Source of the DNA: Massilia atriviolacea
GTDB taxonomy: Bacteria > Pseudomonadota > Gammaproteobacteria > Burkholderiales > Burkholderiaceae_D
Length of the DNA: 47,300 bases
Direction: 5' to 3'
Assembly (NCBI RefSeq): GCF_003953935.1
Contig: NZ_RXLQ01000020.1
Span: forward strand, 1-47,300
Shown here: positions 9,301 to 17,513 of the stretch, one piece after another
Position numbering within the stretch: position 1 is the stretch's first letter
How the letters are laid out: each line of letters begins with the position of its first letter
The notes under the pieces: generated by a model
Told to the model about the DNA's origin: nothing
What the model saw: the letters and a program-made list of their open reading frames with translations, nothing else
Databases searched by the model: none
Translations under genes and position numbers: made by a program

Positions 9301-9343
9301 CGTCGTTCCCGGCCTTGGCGGCCGCCTTGGCGCGGGAACGACG
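9301..9343. repeat. REP-like inverted repeat between convergent genes
   Basis: CGTCGTTCCCG (9301-9311) and CGGGAACGACG (9333-9343) form a perfect 11-base stem around a GC-rich loop that itself contains GCCTTGGCG twice. It fills the gap between two convergent stops. Its form resembles the intergenic GTCGTTCCCG...CGGGAACGAC repeats common in betaproteobacteria. It may also act as a bidirectional transcription stop, although there is no T-run. Confidence 0.6.
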
Positions 9344-9362
9344 TGTCGGTGGGACTAACTAC

Positions 9363-10952
9363 TCAAATCTCTTCGTACAGCGGCAAGGTCAGAAACTCCG
9401 CAAACGATTCCGAGGTCGACATCTCTTCGAAAATCACCGCCGCGCGCGCATAGGTCGGGTTATCGCCGTTCGGCGCGACTTCCTTCACCTTGGCCAGTTC
9501 TTCCGGAATCATGGCCTTCACCATCTCGGCCGTGACCTTGCGGCCATCGTCGAGCACACCCTTGGTCGAGCGAATCCACTGCCATACCTGCGAACGGCTG
9601 ATCTCCGCCGTGGCCGCGTCTTCCATCAGGTTGTGGATCGGCACGCAGCCATTGCCCGCCAGCCAGCTGCCCAGGTAATGAATCCCCACGTTGATGTTGT
9701 AGCGCAGGCCCGCTTCGGTGATCGGCGCTTCCGGCTTGAAGTCGAGCAGCTCGGCCGCCGTCACGTCGATATCGGGACGCTGCTTGTCGATCTGGTTCGG
9801 CTTGTCGCCCAGGACCTTCTTGAATTCGCCCATCGCCAGCTCCACCAGGCCCGGATGCGCGACCCAGCCGCCGTCGTAGCCGTCGCTCGCGTCGCGCGCC
9901 TTGTCGTTGCGCACGCCGCCCATGGCGATCTCGTTCTTCTCGCGATCGTTCTTGATCGGGATCAGCGCCGCCATGCCGCCGATGGCCGGTGCGCCGCGCT
10001 TGTGGCAGGTCTTGAGCAGCAGCAAGGCGTAGGCGCGCATGAACGGCGACGTCATCGTCACTTTCGGGCGGTCGGCCAGGCAGAAGTCCTTGTCGAGCTT
10101 GAACTTCTTGATGCACGAGAAGATGTAGTCCCAGCGTCCCGCATTCAGGCCGGCGCTGTGCTCGCGCAGTTCGTACAGGATTTCATCCATCTCGAACGCG
10201 GCCAGGATGGTTTCGATCAGCACGGTTGCCTTGATGGTCCCCTGCGCCAGGCCCAGTTCCTGCTGCGTCATCACGAAAATATCGTTCCACAGGCGCGCTT
10301 CGAGGTGCGATTCCATCTTCGGCAGGTAGAAATACGGACCGGCGCCGCGCGCCAGCTGCTCCTTGGCGTTGTGGATCATGAACAGGGCGAAGTCGAAAAT
10401 CCCGCCCGAGACGCGCTTGCCGTCGACCAGCACGTGCTTTTCGTCGAGGTGCCAGCCGCGCGGACGCACCACCAGGGTCGCGATCTTCTCATTGAGCTTG
10501 TACACCTTGCCGTTCTGTTCGAGCGAGATGGTGCGGCGCACGGCGTCGCGCATATTGATCTGGCCCGTGATCTGGTTGTCCCAGTTCGGCGTGTTGGAGT
10601 CTTCGAAGTCGGTCATGTAGCTGTCGGCGCCCGAATTGAAGGCGTTGATGACCATCTTGCGCTCGACCGGGCCGGTGATTTCGACGCGGCGGCATGCCAG
10701 CGCCGGCGGAATCGGGGCGATTTTCCAGTCGCCGGCGCGAATCTGCGCCGTTTCCGGCAAAAAGTCGGGACGCTCGCCGGCGTCGAGGCGCCTGGCGCGC
10801 TCCACCCGCGCCGCCAGCAGTTCCTGGCGGCGCGGCTCGAACGCGCGCGTCAGGCGCGCCACCAGCGCCAGCGCTTCGGACGTGAGGATCTGTTCGTAAC
10901 CGGGCTTGATCTCGGCGGTAATTTCCATGCCGGCGGGAAGTGTCAGTGTCAT
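9363..10952 (-). CDS. aceB: Malate synthase A
   Basis: Condenses glyoxylate with acetyl-CoA to give malate, the second step of the glyoxylate bypass for growth on acetate or fatty acids. The 529-residue product has the malate synthase A length. [13 protein letters not shown] (161-173) supplies the catalytic arginine region, KATVLIET (241-248) is the family signature, GRWDY (272-276) follows, and [13 protein letters not shown] (441-453) supplies the aspartate base D445. No isocitrate lyase gene lies beside it here. It is divergent from a LysR regulator with a 132-base shared upstream region, so that regulator is the obvious candidate controller. Confidence 0.96.
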   Translation of the reverse strand: MTLTLPAGMEITAEIKPGYEQILTSEALALVARLTRAFEPRRQELLAARVERARRLDAGERPDFLPETAQIRAGDWKIAPIPPALACRRVEITGPVERKMVINAFNSGADSYMTDFEDSNTPNWDNQITGQINMRDAVRRTISLEQNGKVYKLNEKIATLVVRPRGWHLDEKHVLVDGKRVSGGIFDFALFMIHNAKEQLARGAGPYFYLPKMESHLEARLWNDIFVMTQQELGLAQGTIKATVLIETILAAFEMDEILYELREHSAGLNAGRWDYIFSCIKKFKLDKDFCLADRPKVTMTSPFMRAYALLLLKTCHKRGAPAIGGMAALIPIKNDREKNEIAMGGVRNDKARDASDGYDGGWVAHPGLVELAMGEFKKVLGDKPNQIDKQRPDIDVTAAELLDFKPEAPITEAGLRYNINVGIHYLGSWLAGNGCVPIHNLMEDAATAEISRSQVWQWIRSTKGVLDDGRKVTAEMVKAMIPEELAKVKEVAPNGDNPTYARAAVIFEEMSTSESFAEFLTLPLYEEI

Positions 10953-11003
10953 GCGTGCTCCTGTAGAGGTAAAACTGCAAAATTGGCGATTCGTCTGTCA
11001 TCT

Positions 11004-11031
11004 AGTATATTCACTGACTGGTAGCTAAACG
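11004..11031 (-). promoter_or_regulatory. Candidate aceB promoter
   Basis: Minus-strand TATACT (11004-11009) lies 16 bases after CGTTTA (11026-11031), about 50 bases upstream of the aceB start, in the AT-rich gap shared with the LysR gene. Confidence 0.4.
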
Positions 11032-11084
11032 AGACAAAAAATACATTCATCTGTGCGTTTTTGTCATAGATAAAGGAGTGGCAC

Positions 11085-12002
11085 GTGGGGCAGTTCCGTC
11101 AGATATCCACCTTTGTCGAGGTCGTCGCGCGCGGCAGCCTGTCGGCGGCGGCGCGCGCCGAAGGCATCGCGCCGGCCATGATCGGGCGCCGGCTCGACGC
11201 GCTCGAAGCGCGCCTCGGGGTCAAGCTCCTGCAGCGCACCACGCGCAAACTGGCATTGACCGACGAAGGCGCGGCCTTCCTGGAAGACTGCCAGCGCATC
11301 CTCGGCGAACTCGAAGAGGCCGAATCGGCGGTGGCCGAACGCAGCGCGCGCGCCAGCGGCCACCTGCTGGTGTCGGCGCCGGCCGGTTTCGGGCGCCAGC
11401 ACGTGGCGCCGCTGCTGCCCTCCTTCCTGGCCGAACACCAGGACGTCACGCTCAACCTGAACCTGAACGACCGCGTGGTCGACGTCGTCGGCGAAGGGGT
11501 GGACGTGGCGATCCGCATCGCCAGCCTGTCCGATTCGAGCCTGGTCGGCGTCAAGCTGGCCGACAACCAGCGCGTGCTGGTGGCCTCGCCCGCCTACCTG
11601 AAACGGCACGGCGTTCCCGAGACCCTGGCCGACCTGGCGCGCCACAACTGCCTGGCCATCAGCAGCGAAGGCAGCCAGCGCGGCTGGACCTTCCGCGACA
11701 ACGGCAAGCTGCTCACGCTCAAGGTGGCGGGCAATATGGTCTGCAACGACGGCGAAGTGCTGCACGACTGGGCGCTGGCCGGCAAGGGCCTGGCGTGGCG
11801 TTCGATGTGGGAAGTGGGCAGCGAGATCGAAGCGGGGACGCTGTGCACGGTGCTCGACCGCTTCGCCGCGCCCGGCAACGATATCCACGCGGTGTTCGCG
11901 CAGCGCCGCCACCTGCCGCTGCGCATCCGCGCCTTCGTCGACTTCCTGCGGCGCACCTACGCCCGGCCGGATTACTGGCGCGCCCGGGCCGGCGCCCCAT
12001 AA
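11085..12002 (+). CDS. LysR-family transcriptional regulator
   Basis: A 305-residue regulator with an N-terminal winged helix (residues 1-60: FRQISTFVEVVARGSLSAAA, then RRLDALEARLGVKLLQRTTR) and a periplasmic-binding-like effector domain (about 90-295). The start is GTG at 11085, preceded by AAGGAG at 11073-11078 with good spacing. A nearer GTG at 11078 is out of frame. It is divergent from aceB, the usual arrangement for a LysR protein and its target, so control of malate synthase is a reasonable inference. The effector is unknown. The C-terminal domain resembles the CrgA/AaeR group (GVDVAIRIASLSDSSLVGVKLADN). Confidence 0.9.
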   Translation: MGQFRQISTFVEVVARGSLSAAARAEGIAPAMIGRRLDALEARLGVKLLQRTTRKLALTDEGAAFLEDCQRILGELEEAESAVAERSARASGHLLVSAPAGFGRQHVAPLLPSFLAEHQDVTLNLNLNDRVVDVVGEGVDVAIRIASLSDSSLVGVKLADNQRVLVASPAYLKRHGVPETLADLARHNCLAISSEGSQRGWTFRDNGKLLTLKVAGNMVCNDGEVLHDWALAGKGLAWRSMWEVGSEIEAGTLCTVLDRFAAPGNDIHAVFAQRRHLPLRIRAFVDFLRRTYARPDYWRARAGAP

Positions 12003-12007
12003 CGCCA

Positions 12008-12074
12008 TCGGCCCGCGCGAGGCGGGCCGACGAAAACGCGGACAAAAAAAATCCCCGGAAACCGAGGATTTTTT
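12008..12074. terminator. Tandem hairpins, bidirectional terminator between LysR gene and csp
   Basis: The first hairpin is TCGGCCCGC (12008-12016) with GCGGGCCGA (12022-12030). The second pairs AAAAAATCC (12045-12053) with GGATTTTTT (12066-12074) and has A/T runs on both sides, so it can end transcription from either strand. It sits between the convergent LysR and cold-shock genes. Confidence 0.8.
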
Positions 12075-12090
12075 GTCGTTGACTCAGCGA

Positions 12091-12294
12091 TTAGATTGGC
12101 TGAATGTTCGAAGCTTGCTTGCCTTTAGGGCCAGCGGTGACTTCGAAAGAGACGCGCTGGTTCTCTTGCAAAGATTTGAAGCCGTTCGACTGGATCGCCG
12201 AGAAGTGAGCGAACAGATCTTCGCCGCCTTCGTCAGGGGTGATAAAGCCAAAACCCTTCGAATCATTGAACCATTTTACGATGCCAGTTGCCAT
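12091..12294 (-). CDS. Cold-shock domain protein (CspA family)
   Basis: A 67-residue single-strand nucleic-acid-binding protein that melts RNA secondary structure. [18 protein letters not shown] begins the OB fold. RNP1 KGFGFI is at 13-18 and RNP2 DLFAHF at 26-31, both intact. The length equals that of CspA-type proteins. AGGAAAT stands just before the ATG on the minus strand. A promoter-like TATAAT about 115 bases upstream implies a long 5' leader, typical of csp mRNAs whose leaders control stability and translation. Which of several csp paralogues it is cannot be told from the sequence. Confidence 0.95.
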   Translation of the reverse strand: MATGIVKWFNDSKGFGFITPDEGGEDLFAHFSAIQSNGFKSLQENQRVSFEVTAGPKGKQASNIQPI

Positions 12295-12636
12295 TACAAT
12301 TTCCTATTTCAGTTAAGTTGGGCTTGCGCCCGTTTTAGATCGTTTGAAGAAGCAAGAAAGAAATGACAGACAGACTGCACTACTACCTCGAATCACAACG
12401 ATCCCGCATTATACCGAATAAAACACAAAAAACACGTTCTCTGCAAAATAAACTTCCCGCAAGCTGTAGAAATTCAGAATTTCAATTTTTGCAGCACCGG
12501 TTTTGCATCGGCAGTCCGACAAATATAGAACATCAGGACCGCCGAAGTTTGCGCTAGATCAAACGATACGCCCACTTGACCTTGCATGCGCGCACAATTG
12601 GCAAAAAACTACGTGGGTTGTGGTTTTCCGGAGGAT
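12295..12636 (-). promoter_or_regulatory. csp upstream region: promoter and long 5' leader
   Basis: This 342-base AT-rich stretch holds no credible gene. A minus-strand TATAAT (plus-strand ATTATA at 12408-12413) would start transcription near 12400 and give a leader of about 105 bases. The far part (about 12430-12636) shows nothing recognisable apart from the 3' flank of the Hpt gene. Confidence 0.5.
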
Positions 12637-13008
12637 TCAGTCGGCCTGGCCGGGATAGCTCGCCGCCTTCGGGTCCAGGCGCGACCACGCGATGTACTCG
12701 TCGAGCGCATGCAGCCAGTCGTTCCAGTCTTTCGGCGCGATCAGCTCGAACGCCATCAGCACGCGCAGGCGCTGCTCGAGCTGGCGCGCCTGCGCCCCGA
12801 AGACCCGGAAGCCGAAGGTGGCGGCCGAGCCGGCGATGGTGTGCAGGCTCTGGTGCAGCTCCTTGACCAGGGCCGCGTCGGCGCTGGCCGGGTCGAACTG
12901 CGCGCGCAGTTCTTCCAGGCGCGCCAGGGTGGCCGGCACGCTGGCGGCGAACTTCTCGTTGAGCGCGTGCAGGCGCGCAAAAAATTCCTGGTCGATCAGC
13001 GTGGCCAT
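12637..13008 (-). CDS. Stand-alone Hpt (histidine phosphotransfer) domain protein
   Basis: A 123-residue all-helical protein. LHQSLHTIAGSAATFG (51-66) matches the Hpt phosphorylation site, with H56 the likely phospho-acceptor followed by GS at 60-61. The lysine usually found three residues after the histidine is alanine here (A59), so activity may be altered. Such proteins pass phosphate between receiver domains of a hybrid kinase and a response regulator. No kinase is adjacent. It starts 10 bases after the upp stop and is probably co-transcribed with upp. The hybrid kinase at 4815-9251 has its own Hpt domain, so the partner of this protein is unknown. Confidence 0.8.
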   Translation of the reverse strand: MATLIDQEFFARLHALNEKFAASVPATLARLEELRAQFDPASADAALVKELHQSLHTIAGSAATFGFRVFGAQARQLEQRLRVLMAFELIAPKDWNDWLHALDEYIAWSRLDPKAASYPGQAD

Positions 13009-13018
13009 CGCGTGCCGC

Positions 13019-13669
13019 TTACTTGGTGCCGAAGATGCGGTCGCCGGCGTCGCCCAGGCCCGGCACGATGTAGGCGTGCTCGTTCAGGTGCGAGTCGAGC
13101 GAGGCGACATACACCTTGACGTTCGGATGCGCGTCCTGCACCACCTGCACGCCTTCGGGCGCGGCCACCAGGGCCAGGAAGATGATCTGTTCGTCGGTCA
13201 CGCCGCGTTTCTTGAGCACGTCGATGGCGTGCACCGCCGAGTTACCGGTGGCGACCATCGGATCGCACAGGATGAAGATGCGGTCGGTGGTGTCGGGCAG
13301 GCGCACCAGGTATTCGACCGGCTTGTGGGTGTCCGGGTCGCGGAACACGCCCACGTGGCCCACGCGCGCCGACGGCACCAGTTCCAGCAGGCCGTCGCTC
13401 ATGCCGATGCCGGCGCGCAGGATCGGCACGATCGCCAGCTTCTTGCCGGCGATGACGGGCGCGTCGATGGTCACCAGCGGGGTTTCGATCTGGCGCGTGG
13501 TGAGCGGCAGGTCGCGCGTGATTTCGTAACCCATCAGCAGCGTGATTTCCTTGAGCAGCTCGCGGAAGGTGCGCGTGGAGGTGTCGCGCTCGCGCATGTG
13601 GCTCAGCTTGTGCTGGATCAGCGGATGATTGAGGATGAACAGGTTGGGAAAGCGCGGATCTTGTTTCAT
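13019..13669 (-). CDS. upp: Uracil phosphoribosyltransferase
   Basis: Pyrimidine salvage: uracil plus PRPP gives UMP. The 216-residue product has the usual Upp length. The N-terminus [27 protein letters not shown] is typical. The PRPP-binding loop [11 protein letters not shown] and the uracil-binding C-terminal region [18 protein letters not shown] are intact. The frame stays open 27 codons further upstream, but the ATG at 13669 gives the family start. An Hpt gene follows 10 bases downstream on the same strand. Confidence 0.96.
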   Translation of the reverse strand: MKQDPRFPNLFILNHPLIQHKLSHMRERDTSTRTFRELLKEITLLMGYEITRDLPLTTRQIETPLVTIDAPVIAGKKLAIVPILRAGIGMSDGLLELVPSARVGHVGVFRDPDTHKPVEYLVRLPDTTDRIFILCDPMVATGNSAVHAIDVLKKRGVTDEQIIFLALVAAPEGVQVVQDAHPNVKVYVASLDSHLNEHAYIVPGLGDAGDRIFGTK

Positions 13670-13709
13670 GGAGTTCGATTCAGTCGTTGTTGTTGTGGCT
13701 TGTAGCCGT

Positions 13710-13715
13710 ATTATC
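13710..13715 (-). promoter_or_regulatory. Candidate -10 element for upp
   Basis: Minus-strand GATAAT lies about 40 bases upstream of the upp ATG, followed by a CAACAACAACGAC leader. The -35 is not clear. Confidence 0.3.
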
Positions 13716-13780
13716 CCGCAAACCGAGCGCTTGTCCGCATTTTGCGGCAATTTCGCCGTGCAGCGCCCCGAACGCGACCC

Positions 13781-15460
13781 TCAGACCGGCAGCGCGCGCG
13801 CCAGGATCGCCGCGCAGTCGACGCCCGCCGGCAGGCGTCCGAAGGCCCCGCCCACGTCCCGCGCCACGCGCGAGGCGACGAAGGCGGCGCCGACGAACGG
13901 CGGCGCATGGCGCAGCAGCAGCGCCGCCTGCACCGCGATCACGATCCGTTCGGCCAGGCGGCGCGCGCCGTACTCGTCGCCCTGCTGGCCTTCGAGGTCG
14001 GCCAGCAGGCGCCCGGCATACGCGGTAAAGGCCGGATCGGCGGCACCGGCCAGCGCCAGCTCGCCCGCCAGCGCCTCGCGCGCGGCCGGGGTCTTGCCGA
14101 AGGCGCGCAGCAGGTCCAGGCACATCACGTTGCCGGAACCTTCCCAGATCGAATTGACGGGCGCTTCGCGGTACAGGCGCGCCAGCGGGCCGTCTTCCAC
14201 ATAGCCGTTGCCGCCCATGACTTCCATGGCCTCGGCGCCGAAGGCCGGGCCGCGCTTGCACAGCCAGTATTTACCGGCCGGCGTGAGGATGCGCCCCAGC
14301 AGCGCCTGGGCCGGGTCGGCGCCCTCGTCGAAGCAGCGCGCCAGGCGCAGCGCAAAGGCGGTGGCGGCTTCCGATTCCAGCGCCAGGTCGGCCAGCACGT
14401 TCTGCATCAGCGGCTGTTCGGCCAGCGGGCGTCCGAAGGCGGCGCGTTCGCGCGCGTGGTGCAGCGCGTGCGTGAGCGCGGCGCGCATGATGCCGGCGCT
14501 GCCGAGCACGCAATCGAGGCGGGTATGCCCGCCCATCTCCAGGATGGTCGGAATGCCGCGCCCGACTTTGCCCACCAGCCAGCCGACGGCGTCGCAGAAC
14601 TCGACTTCGGAAGAGGCGTTCGAGCGGTTGCCGACCTTGTCCTTCAGGCGCTGCACGCGGATCGCGTTGCGGCTGCCGTCGGGCAGGTAGCGCGGCACGA
14701 AAAAGCAGCTCAGGCCCGCGCTTCCTTCGGCCCCGGTCTGCGCCAGGATCAGGTGCGCGTCCGACTGCGGGGCCGAAAAAAACCATTTGTGGCCGACGAT
14801 GCGCCAGGCGCCGGCGCCCTCCTCGCCGAAGCGCGCCCGGGCCTCGGCGGCGGGCAGTTCGGTGGCGCGCGTGGTATTGGCGCGCACGTCGGTGCCGCCC
14901 TGCTTTTCGGTCATGCCCATGCCGATCAGCGCACCGGTCTTCCGTTCGACCGGCAGCGAGCGCGGATCGTACCGGCGCGAGAGGATCTTGGGCAGCCATT
15001 TGGCGCCGATGGCGCCGGCCTGGCGCAGCGCCGGCACCGAGGCGTAGGTCATCGTAACCGGGCACTGGGCGCCGTTTTCCACCTGCCCGAACAGCAGGTA
15101 CTGGGCCGCGCGCGCCACCTGCGCCCCGGCCTGGCCCGAGTCCCACGGCGAGGCGTGCACGCCGGCGCCGATCATCAGGTCCATCAACTGGTGCCAGGAC
15201 GGATGGAATTCGACCTCGTCGATGCGCCGTCCGCTGCGGTCGACATGATGCAGCACCGGTTGATGTAGATTGGCCAGGCGCGCCAGGTCGAGCACCTCGG
15301 CCCGGCCGAGCCGCTCGCCCAACGCCGTCAAGTCCTCGAGCGCCCACCCCGCCCCTTCGCGCGCGAGCGCTTCGCGCAGGGCCGGATCGGCAGCGAACAG
15401 GTTGACATCCGCGAACGGAGTTGCCTGATTGAAAATTGTATGCGTATCGAATGGGTTCAT
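13781..15460 (-). CDS. aidB: Acyl-CoA dehydrogenase, AidB type
   Basis: A 559-residue flavoprotein. GMGMTEKQGGTDVRANTT (about 180-197) is the AidB hallmark, followed by the acyl-CoA dehydrogenase middle-domain strand VGHKWFFSAPQSDAHLILA. Toward the C-terminus, EVMGGNGYVEDGPLARLYREAPVNSIWEGSGNV carries the FAD/CoA region and the catalytic glutamate region. E. coli AidB (541 residues) is part of the Ada alkylation response, binds DNA and FAD, and has weak isovaleryl-CoA dehydrogenase activity. No ada gene is nearby, so a role in alkylation damage here is by homology only. The ATG at 15460 gives the typical AidB start. Confidence 0.88.
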   Translation of the reverse strand: MNPFDTHTIFNQATPFADVNLFAADPALREALAREGAGWALEDLTALGERLGRAEVLDLARLANLHQPVLHHVDRSGRRIDEVEFHPSWHQLMDLMIGAGVHASPWDSGQAGAQVARAAQYLLFGQVENGAQCPVTMTYASVPALRQAGAIGAKWLPKILSRRYDPRSLPVERKTGALIGMGMTEKQGGTDVRANTTRATELPAAEARARFGEEGAGAWRIVGHKWFFSAPQSDAHLILAQTGAEGSAGLSCFFVPRYLPDGSRNAIRVQRLKDKVGNRSNASSEVEFCDAVGWLVGKVGRGIPTILEMGGHTRLDCVLGSAGIMRAALTHALHHARERAAFGRPLAEQPLMQNVLADLALESEAATAFALRLARCFDEGADPAQALLGRILTPAGKYWLCKRGPAFGAEAMEVMGGNGYVEDGPLARLYREAPVNSIWEGSGNVMCLDLLRAFGKTPAAREALAGELALAGAADPAFTAYAGRLLADLEGQQGDEYGARRLAERIVIAVQAALLLRHAPPFVGAAFVASRVARDVGGAFGRLPAGVDCAAILARALPV

Positions 15461-15788
15461 GGTGCGAATCGACTCAACTCCCGAAAAATATTGCGCAAAA
15501 GCAGCATATTCACGCTTTGTCCACCCCCGAAACGGCGCCGGTGAGCGACAATGACGGTCTGCCCCGCACGCTGCGGCACGTCGCGCTACAGCCTAGCCCA
15601 AAGCCGAAAACAGGGCAAGAGTTGCTTTCCCGCCCGTCTCGAGCGCCGGCTTTTGCGTTCGGTCAAGCAACATTGAATGACGCGCATCACCGTCGATTTT
15701 TGATGCATTCTGGAATCTTTCCGTGTCACAGTGGATGGCGATTTGCTAAACTAGGGCAAGCCATAAAACCAAGGTAACGACTTTTACA
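15461..15788. other. Divergent intergenic region between aidB and the PAS-GGDEF-EAL gene
   Basis: This 328-base stretch has no convincing gene. The aidB promoter should lie at its left end, where AT-rich patches occur but no clear hexamers. The right end carries a candidate sigma-54 site (15732-15747) in front of the PAS-GGDEF-EAL gene. The middle shows nothing I recognise. Confidence 0.5.
15732..15747 (+). promoter_or_regulatory. Possible sigma-54 (-24/-12) promoter
   Basis: TGGATGGCGATTTGCT has GG (15733-15734) and GC (15745-15746) separated by the required 10 bases, and matches TGG and TTGCT of the RpoN consensus but not the CAC in between. It is 42 bases upstream of the signalling gene. 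An alternative sigma-70 -10 (TAAACT) overlaps it. Confidence 0.3.
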
Positions 15789-17513
15789 ATGCGCACCAGT
15801 GCCCCTTCCGTGCCCCCGGGCGACACCCTCACCGAGCTCGACCAGTTCATGGAAGCGGCCGGCGACATCGTGTTCCGCCTCGATGCGGGCGGCCGGATCA
15901 AGGCCGCCAGCAAGCGCACCGGCGCCCTGTTCAGCTTTGCGCCGGGGTCCGCGCTCGCCGCGCTGGTGTGCGAGGCCGACCAGGCCGGCCTGGCCGCCGC
16001 CCTGGCCGACGCCGCCGGCGCCCCGGTGCGCCTCGAACTGCGCCTGAAGGCGCCGCACAAGGAACTCTGGTTCGAGCTGCGCCTGTGCCGCCTGCAGCAG
16101 GGCGGCGCCAGCGGCGCCATGCTGCTGCTGGCGGTCGGGCGCGACATCTCGGCCCAGCGCGAGACCGAAGAACGGCTGCGCCACATGGCCACCCACGACA
16201 GCCTGACCGAGCTGCCCAACCGGCTGCTGCTGTCGGACCGGATCCGCATGGTGATCGCCCACGCGCGCCGCTCGGGACAGCATTTTGCGGTGGCCAGCAT
16301 CGGCCTCGATAGTTTTAAAAAAGTCAACGACGGCCTGGGCCACCCGGTCGGCGACGCCGTGCTGCGCATCGCCGCGGCGCGCCTGCGCAAGACCCTGCGC
16401 GACAGCGACACCCTGGCGCGCATCGGCGGCGACGAATTCGTCGCGGTCCTGCCGGGCACCTGCACCGAAGCCCAGATCAAGCTGGTCACCGGGCGCCTGC
16501 TGGCGGCCCTGCAGGCGCCCTTCGAAGTCGACAAGCACACCATCTACATCGGCGCCTCGATCGGCCTGGCGCTGTTTCCCGAGCATGCCGAGGACGAAGT
16601 CCAGCTGGTGGCGCTGGCCGACGCGGCCATGTCGCGCGCCAAGGAAACCGGCAAGGCGCGCTGCCTGGTCTACAGCCCGCGCACCAGCGGCCCGCCGGAG
16701 CACGACATCTCGCTCGAAGCGGCCATGTTCCAGGCGGTGCGCGAAGGCGAGTTCTTACTGTACTACCAGCCGATCGTGGACGCCGCCACGCGCCGCATCC
16801 AGGGCTTCGAAACGCTGATGCGCTGGAAGCACCCGACCCTGGGCATGGTGCCGCCGGTGCGCTTCATCCCGATCGCCGAAACCAATGGCCTGATCAACCT
16901 GCTGGGCGCCTGGGCCCTGAAGGCGGCCTGCGTCCAGCTCAAGCACTTCGAGGAAGCGGCCAAGCGGCCGCTGTACATCTCGGTCAATATCAGTCCGCGC
17001 CAGTTTCGCAACGATAAATTCCTCGAGGTGCTGGACCACGCGCTGGCCTTTTCCGGCATGAGCGGCAGCCAGCTGGTCCTCGAAATCACCGAAGGAACCC
17101 TGATGATCGACCCCGTGCACGCAGAATCGATCCTCGTCAAGATGGCCGAGCGGCAGGCGCGCATCGCCATCGACGATTTCGGCACCGGCTACTCCTCGCT
17201 GGCCTACCTGAAGCGGTTTCCGATCTCGGTGCTGAAAATCGACCGCGCCTTCATCAAGGACTTGCCGGACGCGCCCAAGGATGGCGCGATCTGCAATGCG
17301 GTGCTGGACCTGGCCAAGCACCTCGACCTGTCGGTGGTGGCCGAAGGGGTCGAAACCGAAGCGCAGCTCGACTACCTCGACCGGCGCGGCTGCCAGTACA
17401 TCCAGGGCTACCTGACCGGCAAGCCGATGCCGGCCCACGCGGCCATGGCGGCCCTCAAGGAAGACCTGTACGCCTCGCTGATGCCGATCGAAACGCAGGC
17501 GGGGCCGCGATGA
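15789..17513 (+). CDS. PAS-GGDEF-EAL cyclic-di-GMP enzyme
   Basis: A 574-residue cytoplasmic protein with a PAS-like N-terminal sensor (about 15-120) and no membrane segment. The GGDEF domain (about 130-300) has LDSFKKVNDGLGH, an RDSD inhibitory site and intact GGDEF at 213-217. The EAL domain (about 310-560) has ETL in place of EAL at 341-343. Its other residues are kept: NISPRQF, LEITEGTLM, IDDFGTGYSS, LKIDRAF and AEGVETEAQ. ETL variants occur in active phosphodiesterases, so both activities are possible. Its stop overlaps the start of the HDOD gene (ATGA at 17510-17513), indicating translational coupling. A sigma-54-like site lies upstream. Confidence 0.92.
   Translation: MRTSAPSVPPGDTLTELDQFMEAAGDIVFRLDAGGRIKAASKRTGALFSFAPGSALAALVCEADQAGLAAALADAAGAPVRLELRLKAPHKELWFELRLCRLQQGGASGAMLLLAVGRDISAQRETEERLRHMATHDSLTELPNRLLLSDRIRMVIAHARRSGQHFAVASIGLDSFKKVNDGLGHPVGDAVLRIAAARLRKTLRDSDTLARIGGDEFVAVLPGTCTEAQIKLVTGRLLAALQAPFEVDKHTIYIGASIGLALFPEHAEDEVQLVALADAAMSRAKETGKARCLVYSPRTSGPPEHDISLEAAMFQAVREGEFLLYYQPIVDAATRRIQGFETLMRWKHPTLGMVPPVRFIPIAETNGLINLLGAWALKAACVQLKHFEEAAKRPLYISVNISPRQFRNDKFLEVLDHALAFSGMSGSQLVLEITEGTLMIDPVHAESILVKMAERQARIAIDDFGTGYSSLAYLKRFPISVLKIDRAFIKDLPDAPKDGAICNAVLDLAKHLDLSVVAEGVETEAQLDYLDRRGCQYIQGYLTGKPMPAHAAMAALKEDLYASLMPIETQAGPR

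Noticed and set aside
15436-15777. Plus-strand frame of 113 codons between aidB and the PAS-GGDEF-EAL gene
   Set aside because: It overlaps the aidB start, has no motif, and spans the promoter region of the downstream gene.
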